Part shown: in pieces, positions 32,969 through 40,953 of the stretch
Layout: each line of letters opens with the position of its first letter
How positions within the stretch are numbered: position 1 is the stretch's first letter
DNA from: Streptomyces cavernicola
Lineage (GTDB): Bacteria; Actinomycetota; Actinomycetes; Streptomycetales; Streptomycetaceae
DNA: 64,000 nt
Assembly: GCF_029968035.1 (NCBI RefSeq)
Contig: NZ_JASCIQ010000036.1
Location: forward strand, 26,876 to 90,875
Direction of reading: 5' to 3'
Program-made: the position numbers and the translations under genes
Notes under the pieces: generated by a model
The model's database searches: none
What the model saw: the letters and a program-made list of their open reading frames with translations, nothing else
Told to the model about the DNA's origin: nothing

Positions 32969-34963
32969 CTGACTACGTTCCGAGAGCTCGGGATCCTTCC
33001 CGAGACCGCCGAAGCCCTTGAGGCCGTCGGCATCACGTCCCCCTTTCCCATCCAGGAGCAGACGCTTCCCGTAGCGCTCTCCGGCTCCGACGTCATCGGC
33101 CAGGCCAAGACCGGCACCGGCAAGACGCTCGGCTTCGGCCTCCCGCTCCTCGAGCGCGTCACCGTCCCCGCCGACGTCGAGGCCGGCCGCGCCGAGCCCG
33201 AGAAGCTCACCGACACCCCGCAGGCCCTGGTCGTCGTCCCCACCCGTGAGCTCTGCCAGCAGGTCACCAACGACCTGCAGACCGCCGGCAAGGTGCGCAA
33301 CGTCCGCGTCCTCGCCATATACGGCGGCCGTGCCTACGAACCCCAGGTCGAGGCCCTGAAGAAGGGCGTCGACGTCGTCGTCGGCACCCCGGGCCGACTG
33401 CTCGACCTCGCGGGCCAGAAGAAGCTCGACCTGAAGCACGTGCGCGCCCTCGTCCTCGACGAGGCCGACGAGATGCTCGACCTGGGCTTCCTGCCCGACG
33501 TCGAGAAGATCATCAACATGCTTCCGGCGAAGCGCCAGACCATGCTGTTCTCCGCGACGATGCCGGGCGCCGTCATCGGCCTGGCCCGTCGCTACATGTC
33601 GCAGCCCACCCACATCCGGGCCACGTCCCCGGACGACGAGGGCGCGACCGTCGCGAACATCACGCAGCGCGTCTACCGCGCGCACTCCATGGACAAGCCG
33701 GAGATGGTCTCCCGCATCCTGCAGGCCGACGGCCGCGGGCTCGCGATGATCTTCTGCCGTACGAAGCGCACGGCCGCCGACATCGCCGAGCAGCTGGAGC
33801 GCCGCGGCTTCGCGTCCGGCGCGGTCCACGGCGACCTCGGCCAGGGCGCCCGCGAGCAGGCGCTGCGCGCCTTCCGCAACGGCAAGGTGGACGTCCTGGT
33901 CTGCACCGATGTCGCCGCGCGCGGCATCGACGTCGAGGGCGTCACGCACGTCATCAACTACCAGTCCCCCGAGGATGAAAAGACGTATCTGCACCGCATC
34001 GGCCGCACCGGCCGCGCGGGCGCCTCGGGTACGGCGATCACCCTGGTCGACTGGGACGACATCCCGCGCTGGCAGCTGATCAACAAGGCCCTCGACCTGG
34101 GCTTCAACGACCCGGTCGAGACGTACTCCACGTCCCCGCACCTCTACGAGGAGCTGGGCATCCCCGCGGGCACCAAGGGTGTCCTGCCGCGGGCCGAGCG
34201 CACCCGTGCGGGCCTCGGCGCCGAGGAGATCGAGGACCTGGGCGAGACCGGCGGCCGTGGTGGCCGCGGCGGTCGCAGCGGCCGCCGCGAGGCGGAGGAG
34301 GAGCGCCCCAAGCGCACCCGTACGCCGCGTCAGCGCCGCCGCACCCGCAACGGCGCCCCGGTCGACGGCGAGGCCGCGGCCCCCGCGACGGAGGCCGCCG
34401 AGCCCGCCGAGTCCACGGACGCCGTGGCGGAGGACAAGCCGCGCACCCCGCGCCGCCGTCGCCGCACCCGCGCCGGTGCGTCCGGCGAGGCCGTGGCCGC
34501 GCCGACCGAGCAGGCCGAGGCCGCGGTGGCGACCGCCGAGGGCGCCGCACCCGCCGAGGCCGAGGCCGCGGAGGCGAAGCCGCGCCGCCGCCGTACCCGC
34601 AAGGCCGCCGAGGCCGAGGTCGCGGTGGACACCGCCGAGGGCACGGAAACCGCGGAAACCGCCGAGGCCAAGCCGCGCCGCCGCCGTACGCGCAAGGTGG
34701 CCGAGGCCGCCGTCGTCGCGGAGGCCGTGCCGGAGCAGGCCGAGCCGGAGGCGAAGCCGCGCCGCCGTACGCGCAAGGCCGTCGAAGCCGAGGCCGCGGT
34801 CGACACCGCCGAAGCCGCGGAAGCCAAGCCGCGCCGCCGCACCCGCAAGGCCGCGGAGGCGCCCGTCGCCGCCGCTGCGCCGGAGGCCGCCGAGGCCGAG
34901 GCCAAGCCGCGTCGTCGCCGTACGCGCACCGCGAAGCCCGCCGCCGAGTCCGCCGAGGACTGA
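32969..34963 (+). CDS. DEAD-box ATP-dependent RNA helicase with repetitive Arg-rich tail
   Basis: ATP-driven RNA unwinding, RhlE/CshA-like, 664 aa. The start is CTG 32969 (LTTFRELGILPETAEAL), seven bases after AGAAGAGG. Homologues known to me begin at this point, and no ATG or GTG lies close in frame. Q motif FPIQEQTLP, Walker A AKTGTGKT, DEADEMLDLGF, SATMPG, HRIGRTGRAG all present within the first 370 residues. From about residue 410 the protein is low complexity: an RGGRGGRGGRSGRR box, then about six copies of a unit like KPRRRRTRKAAEAE. Such tails bind RNA and often drive condensation. Orthologue of M. tuberculosis rhlE by neighbourhood. Confidence 0.92.
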   Translation: MTTFRELGILPETAEALEAVGITSPFPIQEQTLPVALSGSDVIGQAKTGTGKTLGFGLPLLERVTVPADVEAGRAEPEKLTDTPQALVVVPTRELCQQVTNDLQTAGKVRNVRVLAIYGGRAYEPQVEALKKGVDVVVGTPGRLLDLAGQKKLDLKHVRALVLDEADEMLDLGFLPDVEKIINMLPAKRQTMLFSATMPGAVIGLARRYMSQPTHIRATSPDDEGATVANITQRVYRAHSMDKPEMVSRILQADGRGLAMIFCRTKRTAADIAEQLERRGFASGAVHGDLGQGAREQALRAFRNGKVDVLVCTDVAARGIDVEGVTHVINYQSPEDEKTYLHRIGRTGRAGASGTAITLVDWDDIPRWQLINKALDLGFNDPVETYSTSPHLYEELGIPAGTKGVLPRAERTRAGLGAEEIEDLGETGGRGGRGGRSGRREAEEERPKRTRTPRQRRRTRNGAPVDGEAAAPATEAAEPAESTDAVAEDKPRTPRRRRRTRAGASGEAVAAPTEQAEAAVATAEGAAPAEAEAAEAKPRRRRTRKAAEAEVAVDTAEGTETAETAEAKPRRRRTRKVAEAAVVAEAVPEQAEPEAKPRRRTRKAVEAEAAVDTAEAAEAKPRRRTRKAAEAPVAAAAPEAAEAEAKPRRRRTRTAKPAAESAED

Positions 34964-34995
34964 TCGCACGGCACAGCGCAGCGCGATGCAACACC

Positions 34996-35036
34996 GCGTC
35001 GGCCCGGCTCCTCTCGGGGGAGCCGGGCCGGCGCGT
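34996..35036 (+). terminator. Hairpin terminator after the DEAD-box gene
   Basis: GGCCCGGCTCC pairs with GGAGCCGGGCC, flanked by additional CGCG pairing, followed by GTTTTCC. Confidence 0.85.
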
Positions 35037-35090
35037 TTTCCGTGGGCACCGGACCGGTCGCCCGGCCGGGACTGCGGTTAGCCTCGTCGC

Positions 35091-35942
35091 ATGAGCAGGC
35101 CTCCCACGTTCACGCCCCCGCCCGGCACCAGGGCGTACCAGCTGGCCACCGCGCGCGGCGAGTTCGCCGTGCACGACCTCGCGCCGCGGGACGCCGCGCT
35201 GAAGGGCACGGTCATGCTGCTGCCCGGATTCACCGGCAGCAAGGAGGACTTCGTCGCGCTGCTCGCCCCGATCGCCGCCGCGGGCTATCGCGCGGTGGCG
35301 GTCGACGGTCGCGGGCAGTACGAGTCGGAGGGGCCCGCCGACGACCGATCGCCTTACGCCCAGGGCGAGTTGGCGCGTGACGTACTGGCGCAGGCGGCGG
35401 CGCTCGGTGGCCGCGTACAGCTGCTCGGGCACTCGCTCGGCGGGCAGATCGCGCGGGCGGCCGTGCTTCTGGACCCGGCGCCGTTCGCGTCCCTGACGTT
35501 GATGTCCTCGGGGCCCGCGCAGATCTCGCCGTCGCAGCAGGAGCGGGTGAAGCTGCTGCAGGACGGGCTCGCCGTGCTCGACATGGCGCAGGTGTGGGAG
35601 GCGATGCAGTCGCTCGAACCGCCGGAGGAGGCCGACACCGGCGACGGCAACGGCGCCCTGCGCGCCCGCTGGCTGCGCCACAGCCCGGCCCAACTCGCCG
35701 CTACGGGCCAGCAGTTGAGGATCGAGCCGGACCGCGTGGACGAGCTGGCGGCGCTGCGCCTGCCCGTGCACGTGCTGTCCGGGGCGTACGACGACACCTG
35801 GCCGGTCCCGCTCCTGGACGCGATGGCCGAGCGCCTCTCGGCCCGCCGGACGGTCGTCGACGGCGCGGACCACTCCCCCAACACGGACCGCCCGGAGCAG
35901 ACCGCACAAGCCCTGATCGCCTTCTGGGACGAGCTGGCCTGA
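35091..35942 (+). CDS. Alpha/beta hydrolase
   Basis: 283 aa cytosolic hydrolase. LLPGFTGSKEDF is the oxyanion region, GHSLGGQIARAAV the nucleophile elbow, SGAYDDTWP the acid site and DGADHSPNTDRPEQ the catalytic His. Closest in style to monoacylglycerol lipase or aminoacrylate-type hydrolases, but no substrate can be inferred. Separated from the helicase by a terminator, so probably its own unit. Confidence 0.9.
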   Translation: MSRPPTFTPPPGTRAYQLATARGEFAVHDLAPRDAALKGTVMLLPGFTGSKEDFVALLAPIAAAGYRAVAVDGRGQYESEGPADDRSPYAQGELARDVLAQAAALGGRVQLLGHSLGGQIARAAVLLDPAPFASLTLMSSGPAQISPSQQERVKLLQDGLAVLDMAQVWEAMQSLEPPEEADTGDGNGALRARWLRHSPAQLAATGQQLRIEPDRVDELAALRLPVHVLSGAYDDTWPVPLLDAMAERLSARRTVVDGADHSPNTDRPEQTAQALIAFWDELA

Positions 35943-36073
35943 ACCCGTCGAGTTGACGCATTCCTGGGCTACCCATTGCCCGGACGGTCACGCAGCGAGT
36001 ACAAACGGTCACCACGCAGGAAACCCTGCGCCACCTGCAATATTTAGCTCGTCGAAAATTTTCTTTAGCGTAG

Positions 36074-36099
36074 GGAATGTTTGCAGGGGGCAAGTCGTT
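36074..36099 (+). promoter_or_regulatory. Perfect SigR-type promoter
   Basis: GGAAT (36074-36078), exactly 18 bases, then GTT (36097-36099), which equals the Streptomyces SigR consensus GGAAT-N18-GTT. It lies in an unusually AT-rich patch in a gap with one downstream gene on the same strand. Predicted start of transcription is about 36105, giving a leader of roughly 150 nt. Confidence 0.55.
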
Positions 36100-36252
36100 G
36101 GACCCTGTGGATGCACGGTGAGGAAGCCGTGCAACCGCCACGTAATGGCCGGGCAACCGCCCGGCCTCAAAGCGGGACAAGACTGGCGACAGTGATCGTC
36201 TCGCGCAAGTAGTTCTCCTGCAGGAGGATGACCAGACGAAGGGAGAAGCCCT
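36100..36252 (+). promoter_or_regulatory. Hairpin-rich leader of the 50-aa gene
   Basis: Contains GCACGG/CCGTGC (36113-36132, 8-base loop) and a perfect GGCCGGGC-AACC-GCCCGGCC hairpin (36147-36166), followed by AAGCGGGACAAGACTGGCG. It ends with a GAAGGGAGAAG ribosome binding site. It does not match any riboswitch consensus I could recall. The rest of the 310-bp gap (35943-36073) is AT-rich upstream sequence with no gene. Confidence 0.5.
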
Positions 36253-36405
36253 ATGCGCTTCGAAATCATGCGTCTTGACGACGTCGACGGCACCGCCGTG
36301 GACAGCACCGTCGTGGACGCCGCCTCCGTCAACCGGATCGTGCAGCAGGCCGCCTCGATCGGCCAGCGCATCCTGATCCGTCCGGCCGACAACGCGGCTT
36401 CGTAA
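36253..36405 (+). CDS. Small conserved protein, 50 aa
   Basis: ATG 36253 follows GAAGGGAGAAG. The product is MRFEIMRLDDVDGTAVD, then STVVDAASVNRIVQQAASIG, then QRILIRPADNAAS. It has an alternating hydrophobic strand at the start, a short helix in the middle and no signal peptide or Cys. I recognise it as a type found widely in Streptomyces but know no function. It is bounded by a SigR-type promoter upstream and a 16-bp terminator downstream, so it is a monocistronic unit, possibly stress-induced. Confidence 0.82.
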   Translation: MRFEIMRLDDVDGTAVDSTVVDAASVNRIVQQAASIGQRILIRPADNAAS

Positions 36406-36443
36406 CGCCGCACCCGCTGCGGCGCCCTGCTGCCGCAAGACTT

Positions 36444-36480
36444 CGAAGGCCCCCGTGCGAGATCCGCACGGGGGCCTTCG
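36444..36480. terminator. Strong bidirectional hairpin terminator
   Basis: CGAAGGCCCCCGTGCG (36444-36459) pairs perfectly with 36465-36480 over a 5-base loop, between the 50-aa gene and the convergent marC gene. Confidence 0.92.
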
Positions 36481-36530
36481 CGTGCCCTCGGTTTTCGATG
36501 TCACAGTGAGACACAGAAAACCAAGGGGCC

Positions 36531-37136
36531 TCAGGAGCCCTGGATCACCTGCGTGACGCCGTTGATGATCTGCTGCACGGCGATCGCGGAGAGCATCATG
36601 CCCGCGAGCCGCGTCACGAGGACGACGCCGCCGTCCTTGATCACGCGGATGATCACCAGCGAGTACCGCATGACCAGCCACAGCACCACGTGCATCGCGA
36701 CGATCGCGCTCCACACCGACAGCTGATCACCGAACCCGTCCGCGTCCTGCACGGCGAGGATCACCGCGACGATCGCGCCGGGCCCGGCGAGCAGCGGCAT
36801 GCCGAGCGGTACGAGGGCGACGTTGACGTCCTTGGTCTGCTGCGGCTCGTCGGTCTTGCCGGTGAGCAGGGAGAGCGCGACGAGCAGGAGCAGCAGTCCG
36901 CCCGCGATCATCAGCGCGGGCACGGACACATGGAGATAGTCGAGGATCTGGTGGCCGACCACCCCGAAGAGGGCGATCACGCCGAAGGCCACGCACACCG
37001 CCTGGAACGCCATCCGGCGCTGCATCTTGGCGGGGCGGCCCGCGGTGAGCCCGAGGAAGATCGGGGTGATCCCGGGCGGGTCCATGATCACAAATAGGGT
37101 GAGAAAAAGGGATCCGAAGACGGCGACGTCGAACAC
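36531..37136 (-). CDS. MarC-family integral membrane protein
   Basis: 201 aa from GTG 37136 (VFDVAVFGSLFLTLFVIMDPPGITPIFLGL). Six predicted spans and the MarC signatures MDPPGITPIF and PLGMPLLAGPGAIVAVI are present. Length equals the usual family length of about 200 aa. Despite the name, MarC proteins have no proven role in antibiotic resistance and their substrate is unknown. Monocistronic; upstream extension past the GTG is not hydrophobic or conserved. Confidence 0.93.
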   Translation of the reverse strand: MFDVAVFGSLFLTLFVIMDPPGITPIFLGLTAGRPAKMQRRMAFQAVCVAFGVIALFGVVGHQILDYLHVSVPALMIAGGLLLLLVALSLLTGKTDEPQQTKDVNVALVPLGMPLLAGPGAIVAVILAVQDADGFGDQLSVWSAIVAMHVVLWLVMRYSLVIIRVIKDGGVVLVTRLAGMMLSAIAVQQIINGVTQVIQGS

Positions 37137-37259
37137 AGTGAGCCTTGCACTTGCAGCGAAAAGGAACCGACGGGCGCGGCACGGCGACCGAGCGCCGCCC
37201 ACGCCGGGAGAGTCCGGGGCGCGAAGCCACGGACAGACAGAACAGACGGGGTACGGGAG

Positions 37260-38132
37260 TTAGGCGCGCGCTCCCCCGGCGCCCGGCACCGGGAACGCCC
37301 CGGTCGCACGGCGAGTGATCTCGCCGTAGATCTCGGGGTCGGTGGTGAACTCGCCGAGCAGACAGGTCTTGCGGCTGCCGTGGTAGTCGCTGGAGCCGGT
37401 GGCGAGCAGGCCGAGGTCGGCGGCGAGGCCGTGCAGCCGGGTGCGGGTGGCCTGGTCGTGGTCCATGTGGTCGGCCTCGATGCCGTCGAGACCGGCGGCG
37501 GCGAGGGCCGCGATCGCCGCTTCGGGCACGCACTGGCCGCGCTTGACCGCCAGCGGATGCGCGAAGACGGTGACGCCGCCCGCGGCCTTGACGAGCCGGA
37601 TCGCCTCGAAGGGGTCCAGCTCGTGCTTCTCCACGTACGCCCGGCCGTCGTTGGCCAGCCACTCGGGCGTGAAGGCGTCGGAGACCGTCGGCACGACGCC
37701 GAGCTCGACGAGCGCCTCCGCGATGTGCGGCCGGCCGACCGAGCCGTCCCCGGCGATCCGCGCGACCTGCTCCCAGGTGATGTCGACGCCCAGCTCCTGC
37801 AGCTTGCCGACCATGCCGCGGGCGCGCGGCACCCGGTCGTCCCGGACCAGCTCCCGCTCGCGAAGGAGTTCAGGCTCCTCGGGGTCGAAGAGGTACGCGA
37901 GCATGTGCAGCGGGGTGCCGTCGAGGCGGCAGGAGAGCTCGGCGCCGGTGACCAGCGTCAGGGCGGTGGGCAGCTCGCGCAGCGCGGCGGCCGCTTCGGC
38001 GTGGCCGCGGGTGGTGTCGTGGTCGGTGAGCGCGACCACGTCGAGCCCGGCGGCGGCCGCGTTGCGCACCAACTCGGCCGGGGTGTCCGTGCCGTCGGAC
38101 GCGGTGGAGTGGGTGTGCAGATCGATGCGCAC
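37260..38132 (-). CDS. PHP-domain phosphoesterase
   Basis: 290 aa from GTG 38132 (VRIDLHTHSTASDG). Metal-binding residues of the PHP fold are evident: HTH, LTDHD, the glutamate in TGAELSC, HPLAVKRG and GSSDYHG. Members of this YciV/TrpH-like group hydrolyse 3',5'-nucleoside bisphosphates or trim RNA 5' ends (RNase AM). GGAG lies nine bases upstream. Neighbouring genes give no further hint. Confidence 0.92.
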   Translation of the reverse strand: MRIDLHTHSTASDGTDTPAELVRNAAAAGLDVVALTDHDTTRGHAEAAAALRELPTALTLVTGAELSCRLDGTPLHMLAYLFDPEEPELLRERELVRDDRVPRARGMVGKLQELGVDITWEQVARIAGDGSVGRPHIAEALVELGVVPTVSDAFTPEWLANDGRAYVEKHELDPFEAIRLVKAAGGVTVFAHPLAVKRGQCVPEAAIAALAAAGLDGIEADHMDHDQATRTRLHGLAADLGLLATGSSDYHGSRKTCLLGEFTTDPEIYGEITRRATGAFPVPGAGGARA

Positions 38133-38260
38133 GACGCGTACTCCAGGCTCTGACGGGACAAAAGGGGGACGCTCAAGGATAACGGGACCCGCCCCCGCCC
38201 CTGACCGCCCCCGAGAGCTCCCGAACTGCCGAGGTCCCGAGCGGCGCGGCCTCGTACCGC

Positions 38261-38902
38261 CTAGCTGTCGAGCAGGCGCGGCGAGAGGGCGCCGCAGGGC
38301 AGGAGCTCCATCGAGGCGCCCGCCTCCCGCACGTCGGTCAGGACCAGCTCGTCGTACATGAGCAGGCCCGACTGCTCGGGCCAGACGACGGCCCACAGCC
38401 ACAGGCCGAAGGCCTCGCCGACGAAGACGGCGCGGTCGTCGGGGGTGCCCGAGACGTGCCAGAGCGGGGTGGGCCGGCCGGCCGCGAGGACCTTGGCCTG
38501 CGGGGGCTTCTCGACGCTCAGGTACGGGCCGGGGTCGGGGCCGTCGATGCCCGCGTACCGCGCGCCGAGGCCGACGCCCAGCTCCTCGGCGACGAGCACC
38601 AGCTCGCCGACACCGCCGAGCGGACCCGGTCCCGAGCAGGCGACGGCGGTGGCCCGCCCGCCGCTGCGGTCGTCGCCCGCGCACGCGACCCCGGTGAACA
38701 ACCAGCCGATCGGCAGCGGCCACGGCATCCACACCGGCACCTGAGTGCGGTGCACGACGACGCCGAGCGCCTCGACGCTCGGCGGGACCACGGGCTGCAG
38801 CGGGTGCACGGCGCCGTGCACGTCGCACTGCCACGTGTCGGCGAAGAGACCGGGAGCCCTGACCCGGCCACCGCACTTCGGGCAACTGGGTTCGCCCCTC
38901 AT
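38261..38902 (-). CDS. Zinc-ribbon protein of unknown function
   Basis: 213 aa from ATG 38902 (MRGEPSCPKCGGRVRAPGLF); a TTG at 38911 closer to GGAGG is an alternative. CPKC near the start pairs with CDVH further on, a partial zinc ribbon. The remainder has PVWMPWPLPIGWLFTGVACAGDD, a Gly-rich loop GPGPLGGVGELVLVAEELGVGLGARYAG and a Trp-rich end (GLWLWAVVWPEQ). This is a protein conserved throughout Streptomyces (DUF6758-like, from memory). No signal peptide. Function unknown. Confidence 0.82.
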   Translation of the reverse strand: MRGEPSCPKCGGRVRAPGLFADTWQCDVHGAVHPLQPVVPPSVEALGVVVHRTQVPVWMPWPLPIGWLFTGVACAGDDRSGGRATAVACSGPGPLGGVGELVLVAEELGVGLGARYAGIDGPDPGPYLSVEKPPQAKVLAAGRPTPLWHVSGTPDDRAVFVGEAFGLWLWAVVWPEQSGLLMYDELVLTDVREAGASMELLPCGALSPRLLDS

Positions 38903-39069
38903 AGCGTTCAACGGTCCTCCGCGGCCGTCGCCGCGTCAAGGAGCGATCACCCGTCGGAGTGCGGACGACCTGGGAAATTTAGATGTAACTTGCATTTATT
39001 AGCCTGTCTAACTTATTGTGTGTAGACATCAAGCAACCGGCACCCGGCGAGAGCAGTGAGGGAGAGGGC
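38903..39069. promoter_or_regulatory. AT-rich divergent control region upstream of the MFS gene
   Basis: The segment 38977-39030 (for example TTTAGATGTAACTTGCATT and TCTAACTTATTGTGTG) is far richer in A and T than anything nearby. The hexamer TAACTT occurs twice, and GATGT at its left is matched by ACATC at its right. It probably contains the exporter promoter and an operator. No regulator gene is adjacent. Confidence 0.55.
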
Positions 39070-40347
39070 ATGCGAAGCAGCAACAGCGGCCCGACAGGGG
39101 ACGATCCGTTGAACGAGGTCTCGGGCGCGGACTCGGACTCAGGCTCGGCGAGCATCCTGCGCCAGCCCGGTGCCGTCTGGGCCACGGCCGGCGCCTCCGT
39201 CGTCGCCTTCATGGGCATCGGCCTGGTCGACCCGATCCTGCCGTCGATCGCCAAGGGGCTTCAGGCCACGCCGAGTCAGGTCTCGCTCCTGTTCACCTCG
39301 TACTTCCTGATCACCGCGGTCGCGATGCTGGTGACGGGCTTCGTGTCGAGCCGGATCGGCGGCAAGAAGACGCTGCTCGCCGGGCTCGCGCTCGTCGTGG
39401 TCTTCGCCGCCCTGTCGGGCACCTCCGGCTCGGTCGGCGAGCTCGTCGGCTTCCGGGCCGGCTGGGGCCTGGGCAACGCGCTGTTCGTGTCGACCTCGCT
39501 CGCCGTGATCGTCGGCGCGGCGGCGGGCGGCTCCTCCGCGGCGATCCTCCTTTACGAGTCGGCGCTCGGCCTCGGCATGGCCTGCGGCCCGCTGGTGGGC
39601 GCGCTGCTCGGCGACGCCAGCTGGCGCTACCCGTTCTTCGGCACCGCCGCCCTGATGGCCATCGGGTTCATCGCGATCACCGCGTTCCTGAAGGAGCAGC
39701 CGAGGCCCGCGCGCAAGACCTCACTGCTCGACCCGATCAAGGCACTCGGTCACGGCGGCCTCGCCTCGGCGGCGGCCTCGGCGTTCTTCTACAACTACGC
39801 CTTCTTCACGGTCCTGGCGTTCACGCCGTTCGTCCTGAACATGTCGCCGTACCGGTCGGGCGCCGTCTTCTTCGCCTGGGGCGTGCTGCTCGCGGTGTTC
39901 TCGGTGCTCGTCGCGCCGCGGCTGCAGAAGCGGTTCGGCTCGCTCAAGGTGCTCGGCGGCTCGCTGCTGCTGCTCGCGGTCGACCTGCTCGTGCTCGGAT
40001 ACGGCAACCACACGGCGGCCGTGGTCGGCACGGTCGTCTCGGGCGCCTTCATCGGCCTCAACAACACCGTCTACACGGAGCTCGCACTGGGCGTCTCGGA
40101 CGCGCCGCGGCCGGTGGCCAGCGCCGGCTACAACTTCGTGCGCTGGTTCGCCGCCGCCGCCGCGCCGTTCCTCGCGCCGAAGATCGAGGAGTGGACGAAC
40201 ATCCACATCCCGTTCGTGGTCGCGGCCGTGGCGGCCGTCGTCGGCGCGGGGATCGTCTGGGCGCGGCGCACCTCGCTGCGGCACGAGGCCGAGGAGCTCG
40301 AACCCAGGCACCGTACGGAGGACGGGGTGGCGGTCTTCGCCAACTAG
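39070..40347 (+). CDS. MFS transporter, drug exporter-like
   Basis: 425 aa from ATG 39070 with GGGAGAGGG upstream. About twelve hydrophobic spans follow a 35-residue polar N-terminus. The first span carries AFMGIGLVDPILPSIAKGL and loop 2-3 the MFS motif VTGFVSSRIGGKKTLLAGL. Span 5 has GLGMACGPLVGALLGDASWRYPFF, a GxxxGPxxG antiporter motif C of drug:H+ antiporters. Substrate unknown. The promoter region is exceptionally AT-rich. Confidence 0.92.
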   Translation: MRSSNSGPTGDDPLNEVSGADSDSGSASILRQPGAVWATAGASVVAFMGIGLVDPILPSIAKGLQATPSQVSLLFTSYFLITAVAMLVTGFVSSRIGGKKTLLAGLALVVVFAALSGTSGSVGELVGFRAGWGLGNALFVSTSLAVIVGAAAGGSSAAILLYESALGLGMACGPLVGALLGDASWRYPFFGTAALMAIGFIAITAFLKEQPRPARKTSLLDPIKALGHGGLASAAASAFFYNYAFFTVLAFTPFVLNMSPYRSGAVFFAWGVLLAVFSVLVAPRLQKRFGSLKVLGGSLLLLAVDLLVLGYGNHTAAVVGTVVSGAFIGLNNTVYTELALGVSDAPRPVASAGYNFVRWFAAAAAPFLAPKIEEWTNIHIPFVVAAVAAVVGAGIVWARRTSLRHEAEELEPRHRTEDGVAVFAN

Positions 40348-40365
40348 CCCTTCCCGTACGGGAGT

Positions 40366-40953
40366 TCAGTCATCCAGGGAGACGGACCTGCGCAGCGGAT
40401 CGCGCAGGTCCGTTCCGTGCGCCAGCCACTTCTCCTGCAGGGCCGCCCCGCCGTGCACCCGCTTCCACGCCGCCTCGTTGGGCGTCATCGGGAGCAGCGG
40501 CAGGAAGCGGACCGGCTCCATCGGCTCGTCCAGGTCCAGGTCCTCGACCAGGCCGCCCGGCTCGGCGACCAGGACCGAGGTGAACTGCGCGCCGGGCCAC
40601 AGCGGTTCGCCCACGTCGAGCGAGGCGCCCGGGGTCACGATCAGCCCCTCGACCTGCGGCGAGGCGGCGAGCACGGCGAGGGGCCTGAGGGCCTTGTCGG
40701 TGTCGGCGACGCCCGCGCGTACCGACAGGACCAGCTCGGCGCGCGGGCCGCGGGTCTGGTCCGCGACCACAGCCGTCGGGTCGGCCATCGGAGCCGCCGC
40801 CATGCCGAGTGTGGCGTATCGCACGATGTCGCCGTCGACGAAGCGCAGCACCTCGATGCGGTCCGTGCCGAGGAACGTCACGGCCGCGCGGGCGTCCGGT
40901 TCGCCGAGGGCGCTGCGCAGGCGGGCTTCGACGAGAGCGAGAACATCAGCCAT
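40366..40953 (-). CDS. Suppressor-of-fused (SUFU) domain protein
   Basis: 195 aa from ATG 40953 (MADVLALVEARLRSALGEPDARAAVTF). The SUFU-like core reads RAELVLSVRAGVADTDKALRPLAVLA, LDVGEPLWPGAQFTSVLVAEPGG and RFLPLLPMTPNEAAWKRVHGGAALQEKWLAHG. Bacterial SUFU domains are common in immunity proteins of polymorphic toxin systems, but no toxin gene is nearby and this one looks like a core-genome copy. Convergent with the MFS gene, 18 bp between stops. Confidence 0.85.
   Translation of the reverse strand: MADVLALVEARLRSALGEPDARAAVTFLGTDRIEVLRFVDGDIVRYATLGMAAAPMADPTAVVADQTRGPRAELVLSVRAGVADTDKALRPLAVLAASPQVEGLIVTPGASLDVGEPLWPGAQFTSVLVAEPGGLVEDLDLDEPMEPVRFLPLLPMTPNEAAWKRVHGGAALQEKWLAHGTDLRDPLRRSVSLDD

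Noticed and set aside
36100..36252. Cobalamin, c-di-AMP, SAM or other known riboswitch
   Set aside because: Compared by eye with remembered consensus cores; no B12 box or other conserved core was found.
40366..40953. SUFU protein as part of a toxin-immunity system
   Set aside because: No toxin, RHS, or secretion gene nearby; it appears to be a core gene.
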